Under the pieces are notes generated by a model. That model was not told where the DNA came from and ran no database searches. It saw only the letters and a list, made by a program, of their open reading frames with translations. DNA of 12,745 bases, from positions 1 through 12,745 of the forward strand of contig CALGIA010000365.1 in NCBI GenBank assembly GCA_937916005.1, given 5' to 3'. The position numbers and the translations under genes are program-made. Numbering within the stretch: position 1 is the first letter of the stretch; every line of letters starts with the position of its first letter. Source of the stretch: an uncultured Rhodospirillaceae bacterium (GTDB taxonomy: Bacteria; Pseudomonadota; Alphaproteobacteria; MPNO01). Shown piece by piece: positions 1 through 6,765 of the stretch.

Positions 1-246
1 ATGGGATGGCTGCGACGGCGGCTGTTTTCAGGGTTCTTTCGATTTCTGCTACGGCGTTTTCTGTGGGCGACGCTCTATCCCACCGAGGCCAGTCTGCGCG
101 CCGTCGGCGTATCGGATGCGAAGGTGGCCGCGCACGCCGCGCGGGCCTGCCCCGATCGGGCGAAGCTTGCCGCGCACTGCGCTGCGCCGGCCCTGTCGTT
201 GCTGGCGCGTACGCGGCTGACAGTCCGGCCTGTGGCCGAAATATGA
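1..246 (+). CDS. Doubtful short ORF, hypothetical (possibly 3' end of a gene starting outside the window)
   Basis: An 81-codon open frame runs from the first base of the window to a TGA at 244-246. Because the window begins exactly at its ATG, it cannot be told whether this is a complete small gene or the tail of a longer one. The N-terminal 25 residues are strongly basic and hydrophobic, with many Arg, Phe and Leu; the rest is Ala/Arg-rich with three cysteines. I recognise no domain. No ribosome-binding site can be checked because upstream sequence is missing. Overlapping frames are also open here, as is common in GC-rich DNA, so this could be a chance ORF. The stop lies 61 bp before the lipS1 start. 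Confidence 0.25.
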   Translation: MGWLRRRLFSGFFRFLLRRFLWATLYPTEASLRAVGVSDAKVAAHAARACPDRAKLAAHCAAPALSLLARTRLTVRPVAEI

Positions 247-256
247 TGGTTTGGGG

Positions 257-285
257 TTGCCAAGGCCGGGGTCTGGACATATTCG
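257..285 (+). promoter_or_regulatory. Candidate promoter for the lipoate-assembly unit
   Basis: TTGCCA at 257-262 matches five of six bases of a sigma-70 -35 box. After a 17-bp spacer comes TATTCG at 280-285, a poor -10 element with three of six matches. CATATT at 278-283 overlaps the -10 position and is identical to one arm of the inverted repeat at 5483-5498 upstream of dsrE. The placement in the short gap before lipS1 is sensible, but the assignment rests on weak sequence similarity alone. Confidence 0.3.
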
Positions 286-298
286 TTATTTGTGATGT

Positions 299-304
299 GA
301 GGTG
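299..304 (+). promoter_or_regulatory. Ribosome-binding site deciding the lipS1 start
   Basis: GAGGTG at 299-304 sits three bases before the ATG at 308. The frame is also open from a GTG at 302, but that codon lies inside the Shine-Dalgarno sequence itself, so the ATG at 308 is preferred. Confidence 0.5.
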
Positions 305-307
305 AAA

Positions 308-1339
308 ATGGGTTGGCTGGAGCGGATTTCCGCGATCGAGGATTTGGAAGACGCCGAGTTCGACCCGGCGTTGGTCAACGCGTTTCACAAGCGCGCCGGC
401 GATGTGGTTTCACGCCCGATCCGGTTTTCCACGCCGACATTCCGGGAATATGCCAGCAACGAGCTCACGGGGTGCGGCAAAAACAGCTTCCCGGCATTTT
501 CCGTGACCGGGCCGGGCTGCGCGCTCGATTGCGATCATTGCCGGGCCAAGATTCTCGAACCGATGATCCCCGCGACCTCGCCGGCGGAACTGGACCGCAA
601 GGTTCGTGATCTGGTGATGCTTCAGGATCTGCAAGGCTTCCTGCTGTCGGGCGGCTCCAACCGAGTCAATGAGATCCGCTACGATCCCTATTACCCGGTG
701 ATTGAGGGACTGAAGCACGATTTCCCCCATCTTCGAATTGCGATCCATACCGCATTGACCGACGAGACCCGTGCCAGGGGCATGGCGAGCGCCGGCGTTG
801 ATACGGCGATGATGGACGTGATCGGGGCCCAGGAAACGATCCGGGATGTCTATAATCTCGACCGGCCGGTCGAGGATTTCGAGGCGACTCTGGCGGCCCT
901 GTGCGCGACCGACATGGAAATCGTCCCCCATATCGTTATTGGCCTGCATTACGGCCGCATCCTGGGCGAGGAGGCCGCGCTCGACATGGTGTCACGGCAT
1001 GTCCCGCATGCGCTGGTGCTGGTCGTGGTCATGCCGTTCTATGCCCGCGAAGGAACTTTCGAGACACCGGCGACATCCGATGTGGGGCGCATCTTTATGG
1101 AAGCCCGTCACCGGCTGTCCGATCGGCAGGTGCTGCTCGGCTGCGCCCGCCCACCCGGCATGCACAAGCGCGTCACCGACGCCTATGCAGTCATGGCCGG
1201 GTTGGACGGCATTGCCTTTCCCGCCGACGGCGCGGTCGCGGTGGCTGAAACCATCGGCCGGTCGTTTCACCAGGAACACGCCTGCTGTTCGATCAGTCTG
1301 GGCGGCCCAGGGCGGCTCCGGAAATCCTGCGCGGCATGA
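308..1339 (+). CDS. lipS1: Radical SAM sulfur-insertion enzyme, LipS1-type lipoate synthase subunit
   Basis: This 343-residue protein carries the radical SAM cluster motif C71-x3-C75-x2-C78 (CALDCDHC), which ligates the [4Fe-4S] cluster that cleaves S-adenosylmethionine. Further conserved-looking cysteines are C56 (LTGCGKNSFP), C279 (GCARPPG) and the C-terminal pair C326-C327 (HACCSI); some probably bind an auxiliary cluster that supplies sulfur. A glycine-rich LLSGGS stretch near residue 112 suits SAM binding. In family terms, LipS1 and LipS2 together replace LipA, each inserting one sulfur into a protein-bound octanoyl chain. The assignment rests on the motifs and on the neighbours: lipT, lipS2, the ligase and the LbpA gene downstream. 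The LipS1 versus LipS2 label follows the gene order I recall from sHdr loci and could be swapped. The frame overlaps lipT by four bases (ATGA), implying translational coupling. The start is the ATG with GAGGTG upstream. Confidence 0.8.
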   Translation: MGWLERISAIEDLEDAEFDPALVNAFHKRAGDVVSRPIRFSTPTFREYASNELTGCGKNSFPAFSVTGPGCALDCDHCRAKILEPMIPATSPAELDRKVRDLVMLQDLQGFLLSGGSNRVNEIRYDPYYPVIEGLKHDFPHLRIAIHTALTDETRARGMASAGVDTAMMDVIGAQETIRDVYNLDRPVEDFEATLAALCATDMEIVPHIVIGLHYGRILGEEAALDMVSRHVPHALVLVVVMPFYAREGTFETPATSDVGRIFMEARHRLSDRQVLLGCARPPGMHKRVTDAYAVMAGLDGIAFPADGAVAVAETIGRSFHQEHACCSISLGGPGRLRKSCAA

Positions 1340-2409
1340 GCGATATCCGCGACATCAATGTCCTGGTGGTCGGGCTGGGTCCGGCGGGAAGCCGCGCCGC
1401 GTTCGCTGCCGCCACGCGCGGATACCGGGTGCTGGCCATCGACCGCAAGCGCGAAGCCGGCTGGCCGGTGCAGTGCGCTGAGTTCGTGCCAACTTTGGTC
1501 AGCCAGGAGCTGGACGGGCTGGATGCGGTTACAAGCCAGGCGATCGAAACAATGACCACCAAGGTCGAAGACGATACTCCCGACCTGACCGATGGTTTCC
1601 GAGGCCGCATGATCGACCGGCGCGCGTTCGATGGTTCCTTGGTTGACCGGGCCATCGCCGCCGGCGCCGACTGCCGGTTCGGGCTTTCTTTTGTCGATTT
1701 CGGGCATGATGGCGCAGTCGGGCTCGGTGACGGGACGCAGTTCACGCCGCGCATTGTCATTGCCGCCGATGGGCCGCGCTCGCGGGTCGGACGATCGGTC
1801 GGGCGCGTCAACCGGGACATCGTGGAAACCCGCCAAATTACGGTGCGGCTGACCGCGCCTGGTTCGGCCACGGAGATATTCCTCGCCGCCGGTATCCGGG
1901 GCGGCTACGCTTGGCTGTTTCCCAAGGGGGGTATTGCAAATCTCGGGATCGGCGTTTCGCCGGATGCCAAACCGACCTTGAAACCATTGCTCGAACAATT
2001 GCATGGAACGCTTCAGGCCGAAGGGCGGGTAGGGTCCGAAATCCTCGCCCATACCGGTGGCGTCATCCCGGTCGGAGGCATGCTCGATCCGGTTGCGGCG
2101 CTCGGCGACATGCCGGTGCTGCTGGCCGGCGATGCGGCCGGACTCGCCAACCCGGTGACGGGGGCGGGCATCGCGTCGGCGGTCATGTCGGGCGCGCTTG
2201 CGGGCGAGGCGGCGGCGGCCTGGCTTGGCGGCAACCGGGCAGCGCTTGCGGATTACGGCGAGGAGCTCGACGATGTTTTTGGCGTTGCGCTTGCGCGCGC
2301 GCTGAATCGCCGGCGGGAATTACTGGCAAGTTTCGAGACCGGCGATGGGCCGACGCCGGCCGCGCTTAGGCGCGGCTGGATCGGCTATCCGGAATATTGG
2401 GCGGCATAG
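1336..2409 (+). CDS. lipT: FAD-dependent geranylgeranyl-reductase-like oxidoreductase LipT
   Basis: This 357-residue flavoprotein begins with a Rossmann dinucleotide-binding motif, GLGPAGS at residues 13-19, followed by an acidic strand end (AIDRK, residues 34-38). A second FAD contact, ADGPRSRVGR, lies around 144-153, and the GDAAGLANPVTGAGIA motif at 265-280 is typical of the geranylgeranyl reductase/p-hydroxybenzoate hydroxylase fold. The members I know in isoprenoid metabolism reduce prenyl chains, but nothing nearby belongs to lipid metabolism. Lying between two radical SAM genes and upstream of a lipoate ligase, it fits LipT, thought to act on the redox state of the lipoyl group of LbpA; that role is inferred from context and recent literature rather than visible in the residues. 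W43-P-V-Q-C47 is a possible active-site cysteine region. It overlaps lipS1 by four bases and ends shortly before lipS2. Confidence 0.75.
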   Translation: MSDIRDINVLVVGLGPAGSRAAFAAATRGYRVLAIDRKREAGWPVQCAEFVPTLVSQELDGLDAVTSQAIETMTTKVEDDTPDLTDGFRGRMIDRRAFDGSLVDRAIAAGADCRFGLSFVDFGHDGAVGLGDGTQFTPRIVIAADGPRSRVGRSVGRVNRDIVETRQITVRLTAPGSATEIFLAAGIRGGYAWLFPKGGIANLGIGVSPDAKPTLKPLLEQLHGTLQAEGRVGSEILAHTGGVIPVGGMLDPVAALGDMPVLLAGDAAGLANPVTGAGIASAVMSGALAGEAAAAWLGGNRAALADYGEELDDVFGVALARALNRRRELLASFETGDGPTPAALRRGWIGYPEYWAA

Positions 2410-2414
2410 GGGCT

Positions 2415-2419
2415 GGGAG
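2415..2419 (+). promoter_or_regulatory. Ribosome-binding site deciding the lipS2 start
   Basis: GGGAG at 2415-2419 lies four bases before ATG 2424. The frame is also open from a TTG at 2397 inside lipT, and a second in-frame ATG at 2457 has GAAGGG at 2442-2447 nine bases upstream. Position 2424 is preferred, but 2457 remains possible. Confidence 0.4.
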
Positions 2420-2423
2420 ACGT

Positions 2424-3680
2424 ATGACCTGTTTAAAGACCGAAGGGCAAGAACCGATGGCGGAGGACGCCGGTCGCGCGGACTACAACGCCTATGATGA
2501 GATGCAGCCGCGCCTGCCGGAGGACGCCCCGACAGCCGACCGCAATGGCGGGCGTGTCAAGCGCAACGACGTGACGCCGGACGGCCTCTACGTGCCCAAC
2601 TACAACATTCTAACGCCCCAGATGCGGTCGCCCGAATACGTCCAGCTTTCGACCGCGGCGGCGATCACCCTGGGGATCATGCAGGGGCGCATGTACCGCT
2701 GTTCCTGCACCCGTTGCCTCAATCTGCTGCTGACCTATCCGGAAGGCTGCCGCGCCAACTGCGCCTATTGCGGTCTGGCGCGTCACCGAGAGGCCGAGCG
2801 TGATTACGCCGACCGCAATTTCATCCGGGTCGACTGGCCGGCGGTCCCGGTCGGGCAGATCATTGATATCGTCGCCGCCGATGGAGATAAGACGCCGTTC
2901 CACCGTATGTGCATCAGCATGATCACTCATCCAAAATCGGATGCCGACACGGTGTCGGTTCTCAAGCGTTGGACCGACCGGATTTCGCCCGACACAGTGC
3001 CGGTCTCGATCCTGTCCAACCCGACCACCATGGACCGCAACGACGTGAAAACCCTGCACGGTTTGGGTGCGGATATCTTCACCGTCGCGCTTGATGCCGC
3101 GACGCCGGAACTGTTCGACCGGACGCGCGGGCGTGGGGTTAAATCGCCCCATAGCTGGGCCAAATATTGGGAAATCCTGGAGGATGCCCGCGACATCTTC
3201 GGCCCCGGCAAGTTCGGCGCCCACATCATCGTCGGCATGGGCGAGACCGAGCGGGAAATCCTGGAACTGGTGCAGCGCCTGGTGGATATGGGCGGCCACA
3301 GCCACATGTTCTGTTTTTTTCCTGAAAAAGGCTCGCTGATGGATCACCTGCCGGCAACGCCGCGCGATCAATGGCGCCGGGTGCAGCTGGGCCGTTACAT
3401 GATCGATTATTGCGGCGTACGGGTCGACCAGATGAAGTTTGATCATGAAGGAAGGGTGGTCGATTTCGGCCTACCGTCGGGCGAACGCGACATGATCATC
3501 GACAGCGGGATCGCCTTCCGTACGTCCGGCTGTCCCGGTAAGTTTCAGGACGATATCTCGGCCTGCGACCGGCCCTACGGCGATTCGCCGCCGAGCGATA
3601 TCGCCAGCTATCCGTTTCAGCCCAATGGCGGCGATCTGCGCCGGATCCGCAAGCAGATCGGCGTGCCGAAAGGAAGTTGA
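2424..3680 (+). CDS. lipS2: Radical SAM sulfur-insertion enzyme, LipS2-type lipoate synthase subunit
   Basis: This protein has 418 residues from ATG 2424. The radical SAM motif is C109-x3-C113-x2-C116 (CRANCAYC). Just upstream is C93-S-C95-T-R-C98, a tight cysteine triplet suited to an auxiliary sacrificial [4Fe-4S] cluster like that of LipA. The C-terminal RTSGCPG at 366-372, followed by C381-DRPY, recalls the C-terminal Arg/Ser element of LipA, where a serine ligates the auxiliary cluster; this comparison is mine. The body has a biotin-synthase-like look, with GMGETEREILELV near 271-283. In family terms, LipS2 works with LipS1 to insert sulfur at C8 and C6 of an octanoyl-protein. The first ~50 residues look poorly conserved and disordered, so the alternative start at 2457 would cost nothing functional. 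It is followed by slpl(AB) two bases downstream. The LipS1/LipS2 naming could be reversed. Confidence 0.8.
   Translation: MTCLKTEGQEPMAEDAGRADYNAYDEMQPRLPEDAPTADRNGGRVKRNDVTPDGLYVPNYNILTPQMRSPEYVQLSTAAAITLGIMQGRMYRCSCTRCLNLLLTYPEGCRANCAYCGLARHREAERDYADRNFIRVDWPAVPVGQIIDIVAADGDKTPFHRMCISMITHPKSDADTVSVLKRWTDRISPDTVPVSILSNPTTMDRNDVKTLHGLGADIFTVALDAATPELFDRTRGRGVKSPHSWAKYWEILEDARDIFGPGKFGAHIIVGMGETEREILELVQRLVDMGGHSHMFCFFPEKGSLMDHLPATPRDQWRRVQLGRYMIDYCGVRVDQMKFDHEGRVVDFGLPSGERDMIIDSGIAFRTSGCPGKFQDDISACDRPYGDSPPSDIASYPFQPNGGDLRRIRKQIGVPKGS
3670..3676 (+). promoter_or_regulatory. Ribosome-binding site deciding the slpl(AB) start
   Basis: AAGGAAG at 3670-3676, inside the end of lipS2, is six bases before ATG 3683. 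A TTG at 3677 also opens the frame but touches the Shine-Dalgarno sequence directly and is therefore unlikely. Confidence 0.6.
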
Positions 3681-3682
3681 CC

Positions 3683-4750
3683 ATGGCGCCTCAATTCCGC
3701 GTGATAGATACAGGCCTGCGCGACGGCCGCGCCAATATCGCCTTCGACCAAGCAATGATCGAGGCCCACAAGGCGGGCGACATTCCGGATACCATACGTT
3801 TCCTGCGGTTTCCTCCGACCGCGCTGATCGGCCGGCATCAGGCGCTGAGCCGTGAAGTTCGTCTCGATCACTGCCGTGAACATCATATCGGCGTGGTTCG
3901 GCGCATCACCGGCGGCGGCGCGATTTATTTCGATGAGGGCCAGCTTGGGTGGGAGTTGGTGTTCGCCCGTGCGTCTCTCGGCATTTCCAGCCTCGCCGAT
4001 CTGACCAGGGCGATCTGCGAGGCGGCGGCGTCCGGGATCAGCCGGCTCGGAATCGATGCGCAATTTCGTCCGCGCAACGACATCGAGGTCGACGGGCGAA
4101 AACTGTGCGGCACCGGCGGCTTTTTTGACGGCGATACGCTGTTCTATCAGGGCACGCTGTTGATCGACATGGACCCGGCCGATATGGTGGCCGCCCTCAA
4201 GGTGCCGGTGGAAAAATTGGTCAAGCGCGATCTCGATTCGGCCGCGCAGCGGGTGGTGACCCTGCGCGAATTGCTCGGCGATGCGCTGCCCGGGCTTGAT
4301 GAAATTCAGGACGCCATGCTCGCCGGATTCAGGGACGGGCTCGGGATTGAACCGAAACTAGGCGAAATTACCGAGACGGAGGAAATCCTGGCCCGCCAGG
4401 CCTATGACGACGAAATAGGGACCGATGAATTCGTCGCCGAGATCGACGATCCCGGCGTCGGCGAAAATGTTCTGTCGGGCGGCCATACCGGTCCCGGCGG
4501 AACCATCACCGCCTTTGTCCGTCTGGAGGGGCCTCAGTTGGATCGGGTCCGCGAGGCGCTGATCACCGGGGATTTCTTTGTTACCCCGCCGCGCATCGTG
4601 TTTGATTTGGAGGCCGCCTTGCGTGGCGTGCAGATCGATGAGATCAAGGATGTGGTATCGAATTTTTTCAAGAATGCCCCCGTCGATCTGTTGACCGTCG
4701 CACCGGCGGATTTCATTGCCGCGCTTGAGGCGGCGCTGGCGTCCCGGTGA
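3683..4750 (+). CDS. slpl(AB): sHdr-associated lipoate:protein ligase with fused accessory domain, sLpl(AB)
   Basis: This 355-residue protein combines a biotin/lipoate ligase domain (about 1-245) with a C-terminal LplB-like accessory domain (about 246-355). Visible ligase signatures are RRITGGGAIYFD at 73-84, the family's RRxxGGGAV-HD box that closes over lipoyl-AMP, and NDIEVDGRKLCGTGG at 132-146 with Lys140 in the position of the conserved lysine contacting lipoyl-AMP. The accessory domain begins around VLSGGHTGPGGTITAFVRLEGP. In family terms, it activates lipoate or octanoate with ATP and transfers it to a lysine, here presumably Lys71 of the LbpA encoded at 12120. Fusion of A and B parts fits the sLpl(AB) type linked to shdr loci, whereas in several archaea the two parts are separate. 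It lies two bases after lipS2 and overlaps the next gene by four bases (GTGA). I find no key ligase residue missing. Confidence 0.88.
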   Translation: MAPQFRVIDTGLRDGRANIAFDQAMIEAHKAGDIPDTIRFLRFPPTALIGRHQALSREVRLDHCREHHIGVVRRITGGGAIYFDEGQLGWELVFARASLGISSLADLTRAICEAAASGISRLGIDAQFRPRNDIEVDGRKLCGTGGFFDGDTLFYQGTLLIDMDPADMVAALKVPVEKLVKRDLDSAAQRVVTLRELLGDALPGLDEIQDAMLAGFRDGLGIEPKLGEITETEEILARQAYDDEIGTDEFVAEIDDPGVGENVLSGGHTGPGGTITAFVRLEGPQLDRVREALITGDFFVTPPRIVFDLEAALRGVQIDEIKDVVSNFFKNAPVDLLTVAPADFIAALEAALASR

Positions 4751-5463
4751 AATCGGTTTATGTGCTCCAGCACACCGAGAGCGAATTCCTTGGCCGCATT
4801 GAGGACCATCTGGAGGGGCGCGGCATCCGCTTCACCTATTTCCGCCCCTTTGTCGCCGGTGGTGCATTACCTGCCACGGTCGAGTTCACCGACGGGTTGA
4901 TCCTGCTTGGCGGCGGGCCTTGGGGGACCGCCGGCGGACGCGACCTGCCGACCCTGCAGGAGGAATTGCGGCTGGTCTGGCTGTGCCTGGAACGCCGCAT
5001 CCCCGTGGTGGGAATTGGGCTCGGTGCGCAGATATTGGCGCTCGCCGCCGGTGGGCGGTCCGAAAAAACGCCGCTGATTTTCGAAGTCGGCGCGGCGCGC
5101 CGCGTCACCGACGACGCACTCAACGGGTTTCTGCCCGAAACCTTCCCCCTCGCGGTCTATATGCGCGACCGCCCAGTGCCGCCAGACGATGCCTCTATCC
5201 TCGCCGTCGATGAAGCGGGACATCCGGCGGTGTTTCAGATCGGTGTCAACTGCCTCGGTTTCACCGGTCATCCGGGCGCCAAGGCCGCCATGGTGGAAGA
5301 TCTGCTGATGGAATTCGAAGATGCGCCGGAGGACCCGCTTCCCGCGCTTGAGGCGTTGCGCGCCGCCCAGCCCGACATCGAGGATGCGCTGGTGCGGATC
5401 ATGACCGGTCTTATAGGAGTCACCGGGATGATGCGCCCCGCGACAGTCCCAGACCCCAAGTAA
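4747..5463 (+). CDS. Class I glutamine-amidotransferase-like protein lacking the catalytic cysteine
   Basis: This 238-residue protein has the layout of a class I (triad) glutamine amidotransferase. It shows an oxyanion-region LILLGGGPWGT at 51-61, the nucleophile-elbow sequence VVGIGLGAQILALAAGG at 87-103, and a late GFTGHPG at 171-177. In active members the elbow reads G-(I/V)-C-x-G-x-Q and the late motif reads HPE. Here Cys is Gly91 (codon GGG, 5017-5019) and the Glu after HP is Gly177, while His175 remains. Glutamine hydrolysis by the usual mechanism therefore looks impossible. The gene begins with a GTG overlapping slpl(AB) by four bases, so it belongs to the lipoate-assembly unit. As I recall, a GATase-like gene occurs in other shdr-lbpA loci, which suggests a conserved non-catalytic or altered role in lipoylation or sulfur supply. 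Its exact function is unknown. Confidence 0.8.
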   Translation: MKSVYVLQHTESEFLGRIEDHLEGRGIRFTYFRPFVAGGALPATVEFTDGLILLGGGPWGTAGGRDLPTLQEELRLVWLCLERRIPVVGIGLGAQILALAAGGRSEKTPLIFEVGAARRVTDDALNGFLPETFPLAVYMRDRPVPPDDASILAVDEAGHPAVFQIGVNCLGFTGHPGAKAAMVEDLLMEFEDAPEDPLPALEALRAAQPDIEDALVRIMTGLIGVTGMMRPATVPDPK

Positions 5464-5472
5464 TACGCTCTC

Positions 5473-5502
5473 TTATCACATTCATATTGCCTAATATGTA
5501 AT
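5473..5502 (+). promoter_or_regulatory. Candidate promoter of the dsrE-shdr-lbpA unit
   Basis: TTATCA at 5473-5478 (four of six -35 matches) is followed after 18 bp by TGTAAT at 5497-5502 (five of six -10 matches). It lies in an AT-rich patch of the only sizeable gap inside the cluster, about 100 bp before the dsrE start. The inverted repeat at 5483-5498 fills the spacer and touches the -10 box, an arrangement typical of repression. Confidence 0.4.
5483..5498. promoter_or_regulatory. Perfect inverted repeat, candidate repressor operator
   Basis: CATATT (5483-5488) and AATATG (5493-5498) are exact reverse complements separated by GCCT. AT-rich ATATT-type palindromes are known targets of ArsR-family sulfane-sulfur sensors such as BigR/SqrR, and related regulators (sHdrR, SoxR) control shdr genes in Hyphomicrobium. 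No regulator gene lies in this window, so the link to that family is inference. Confidence 0.45.
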
Positions 5503-5559
5503 AATTGGGTAGCGTCGATTTGACCTAAGAGCGCGCGGATAACACATGTATCAGGAGGC

Positions 5560-5574
5560 GGCGGTAACCCCGCC
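5560..5574 (+). other. Small GC hairpin in the dsrE leader
   Basis: GGCGG (5560-5564) and CCGCC (5570-5574) can pair around a five-base loop in the untranslated leader, 32 bases before the dsrE start. It could stabilise the message or be chance in GC-rich DNA. There is no T-run after it, so it is not an intrinsic terminator. Confidence 0.25.
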
Positions 5575-5606
5575 ACCGACGTGCAAAACCCAATCAGAGT
5601 GAGGCC

Positions 5607-5984
5607 ATGGCGGATAAGTTATTGATTATTTTGGTAAATACGGATCCCCGCAACGGCGAGGAGTTGGGTGCGCCGATCTTCCAGGCCACGGTGGCCGCGG
5701 CGATGGACTACGAGGTCGAGGTCGTGTGCACCGCTACAGCCGGCAAGCTGATGAAAAAAGGCGTCGCCGAGAATCTCGTGGTCAAGGAAGGGTCGCCCAA
5801 ATCGGTTTACGACTTCATCAAGGATGCCCACGAGGCCGGTGTAAAATTCTTCTGCTGCTCGCCCAATCTCGACCTGTTTGATATGACCGTGGACGATTTG
5901 ATCCCCGAATGCGAAGGCATCGTCGGCGGCGCCCATGTCATTGAAGAGGTCATGGAAGGCGACTGCAAAGTGCTGACCTACTAA
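5607..5984 (+). CDS. dsrE3C: DsrE-family sulfurtransferase, DsrE3C-like
   Basis: This 125-residue cytoplasmic protein has a DsrE/F-like alpha/beta fold: a hydrophobic first strand (KLLIILVNTDP), a glycine-rich early helix, and the conserved segment FFCCSPNLDLFDMTVDDL at about 81-98. The vicinal cysteines fall at C83 and C84, the positions I recall for the persulfide-carrying cysteines of Hyphomicrobium DsrE3C. The IVGGAHVIEEVMEGD ending is typical of the subgroup. In family terms, it accepts sulfane sulfur (usually exchanged with TusA) and delivers it toward the sHdr complex. No tusA is visible in the window, so the partner must be encoded elsewhere. It is the first gene after the promoter gap, with GAGG at 5601-5604 close before the ATG, and shdrC1 starts three bases after its stop. 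The family call is strong; the subgroup call rests on the CC position and context. Confidence 0.88.
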   Translation: MADKLLIILVNTDPRNGEELGAPIFQATVAAAMDYEVEVVCTATAGKLMKKGVAENLVVKEGSPKSVYDFIKDAHEAGVKFFCCSPNLDLFDMTVDDLIPECEGIVGGAHVIEEVMEGDCKVLTY

Positions 5985-5987
5985 GCG

Positions 5988-6737
5988 ATGCACAGCACGG
6001 GCACCCGAGTACAGAAACATATCGGCGATCCGGTTTCGGACACGCCGCCGGTCGATTATGACGCGCTGCAGGAAATCTTTGACGATATCCAGTCCGATAT
6101 CCGCTACGACCACGAACTGAACGGTTGCCTCAATTGCGGCATCTGCACCGCGACCTGCCCGGCGGCCCATTATTACGATTTCAGCCCGCGCGAAATCGTC
6201 CAGCTGTTGTGGACCGAGAACCTGGAAGGCATCTACGACGCCATGCAGGAAAAAATCTGGGCCTGCGCACAATGCTATACCTGCGCCGCGCGCTGTCCGT
6301 TCGGCAACTCGCCCGGCGGGCTGGTAATGCTCATGCGCGAGTCGGCGATCAAGCAGGGCATGCAGTCGGCCAAGGACGTGCTGCGCCCGTTCACCCGGGT
6401 CATGCTCAAGCTGATTTCGACCGGCAACCAACTCGCGCCCGACATGATCAGCGCCGAGCATTTCCCAGACTGGGGACCCAATATCTCCAAGGTCGACGCG
6501 CCGCTGAAGGCGTTGCGCGCGGCAATTCCCATGCCGACGCTGAACACCACGGCGACAGCGTGGGAGGTCAATCTCAAGACCTCGGTCGAGCTTTATACGA
6601 TTTGGGAAATGACCGGTGTGCTCGACCAGTTGCAGACAATCGACGAAAACCTGTTCGACGTGATTAGCGACATCATGGAAGAGAAGCGGGAAGACTACGA
6701 AGACTGGCTCGACGAACAGGACGACGACGACGATTGA
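5988..6737 (+). CDS. shdrC1: sHdr subunit HdrC1, ferredoxin-like electron carrier
   Basis: This 249-residue HdrC-type protein has two [4Fe-4S] binding motifs: C47-x2-C50-x2-C53-x3-C57-P and C93-x2-C96-x2-C99-x3-C103-P. In the Hdr family, this subunit passes electrons between the flavin/Fe-S HdrA and the CCG-domain HdrB. The long helical region after the second motif (about 115-249) ends in a very acidic tail, EQDDDDD. There are no signal peptide or membrane segments, so it is a soluble cytoplasmic subunit. The start at ATG 5988 has no obvious Shine-Dalgarno sequence and lies three bases after the dsrE stop, suggesting re-initiation by ribosomes finishing dsrE; I see no better in-frame start. 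shdrB1 follows after 28 bases. It is called C1 because it is the first hdrC, paired with hdrB1 and hdrA as in known shdr operons. Confidence 0.9.
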   Translation: MHSTGTRVQKHIGDPVSDTPPVDYDALQEIFDDIQSDIRYDHELNGCLNCGICTATCPAAHYYDFSPREIVQLLWTENLEGIYDAMQEKIWACAQCYTCAARCPFGNSPGGLVMLMRESAIKQGMQSAKDVLRPFTRVMLKLISTGNQLAPDMISAEHFPDWGPNISKVDAPLKALRAAIPMPTLNTTATAWEVNLKTSVELYTIWEMTGVLDQLQTIDENLFDVISDIMEEKREDYEDWLDEQDDDDD

Positions 6738-6765
6738 TCGTGCGACGCAGGATAGAGGAAGTTTA

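Noticed and set aside
1336..2409. Geranylgeranyl reductase of isoprenoid or bacteriochlorophyll synthesis
   Set aside because: The FAD fold matches, but no pigment or isoprenoid genes are present and it lies between two radical SAM lipoate genes with a four-base overlap.
5553..5558. AGGAGG, a perfect Shine-Dalgarno sequence upstream of dsrE
   Set aside because: It is about 48 bases before the dsrE ATG and no start codon lies at proper spacing; the nearest GTG (5581) opens only about 14 codons. Probably chance in a purine-rich leader.
5619..6461. Long minus-strand open frame (280 codons) opposite dsrE and hdrC1
   Set aside because: It lies fully antisense to two well-supported genes and reflects the shortage of stop codons in GC-rich antisense frames; no recognisable domain.
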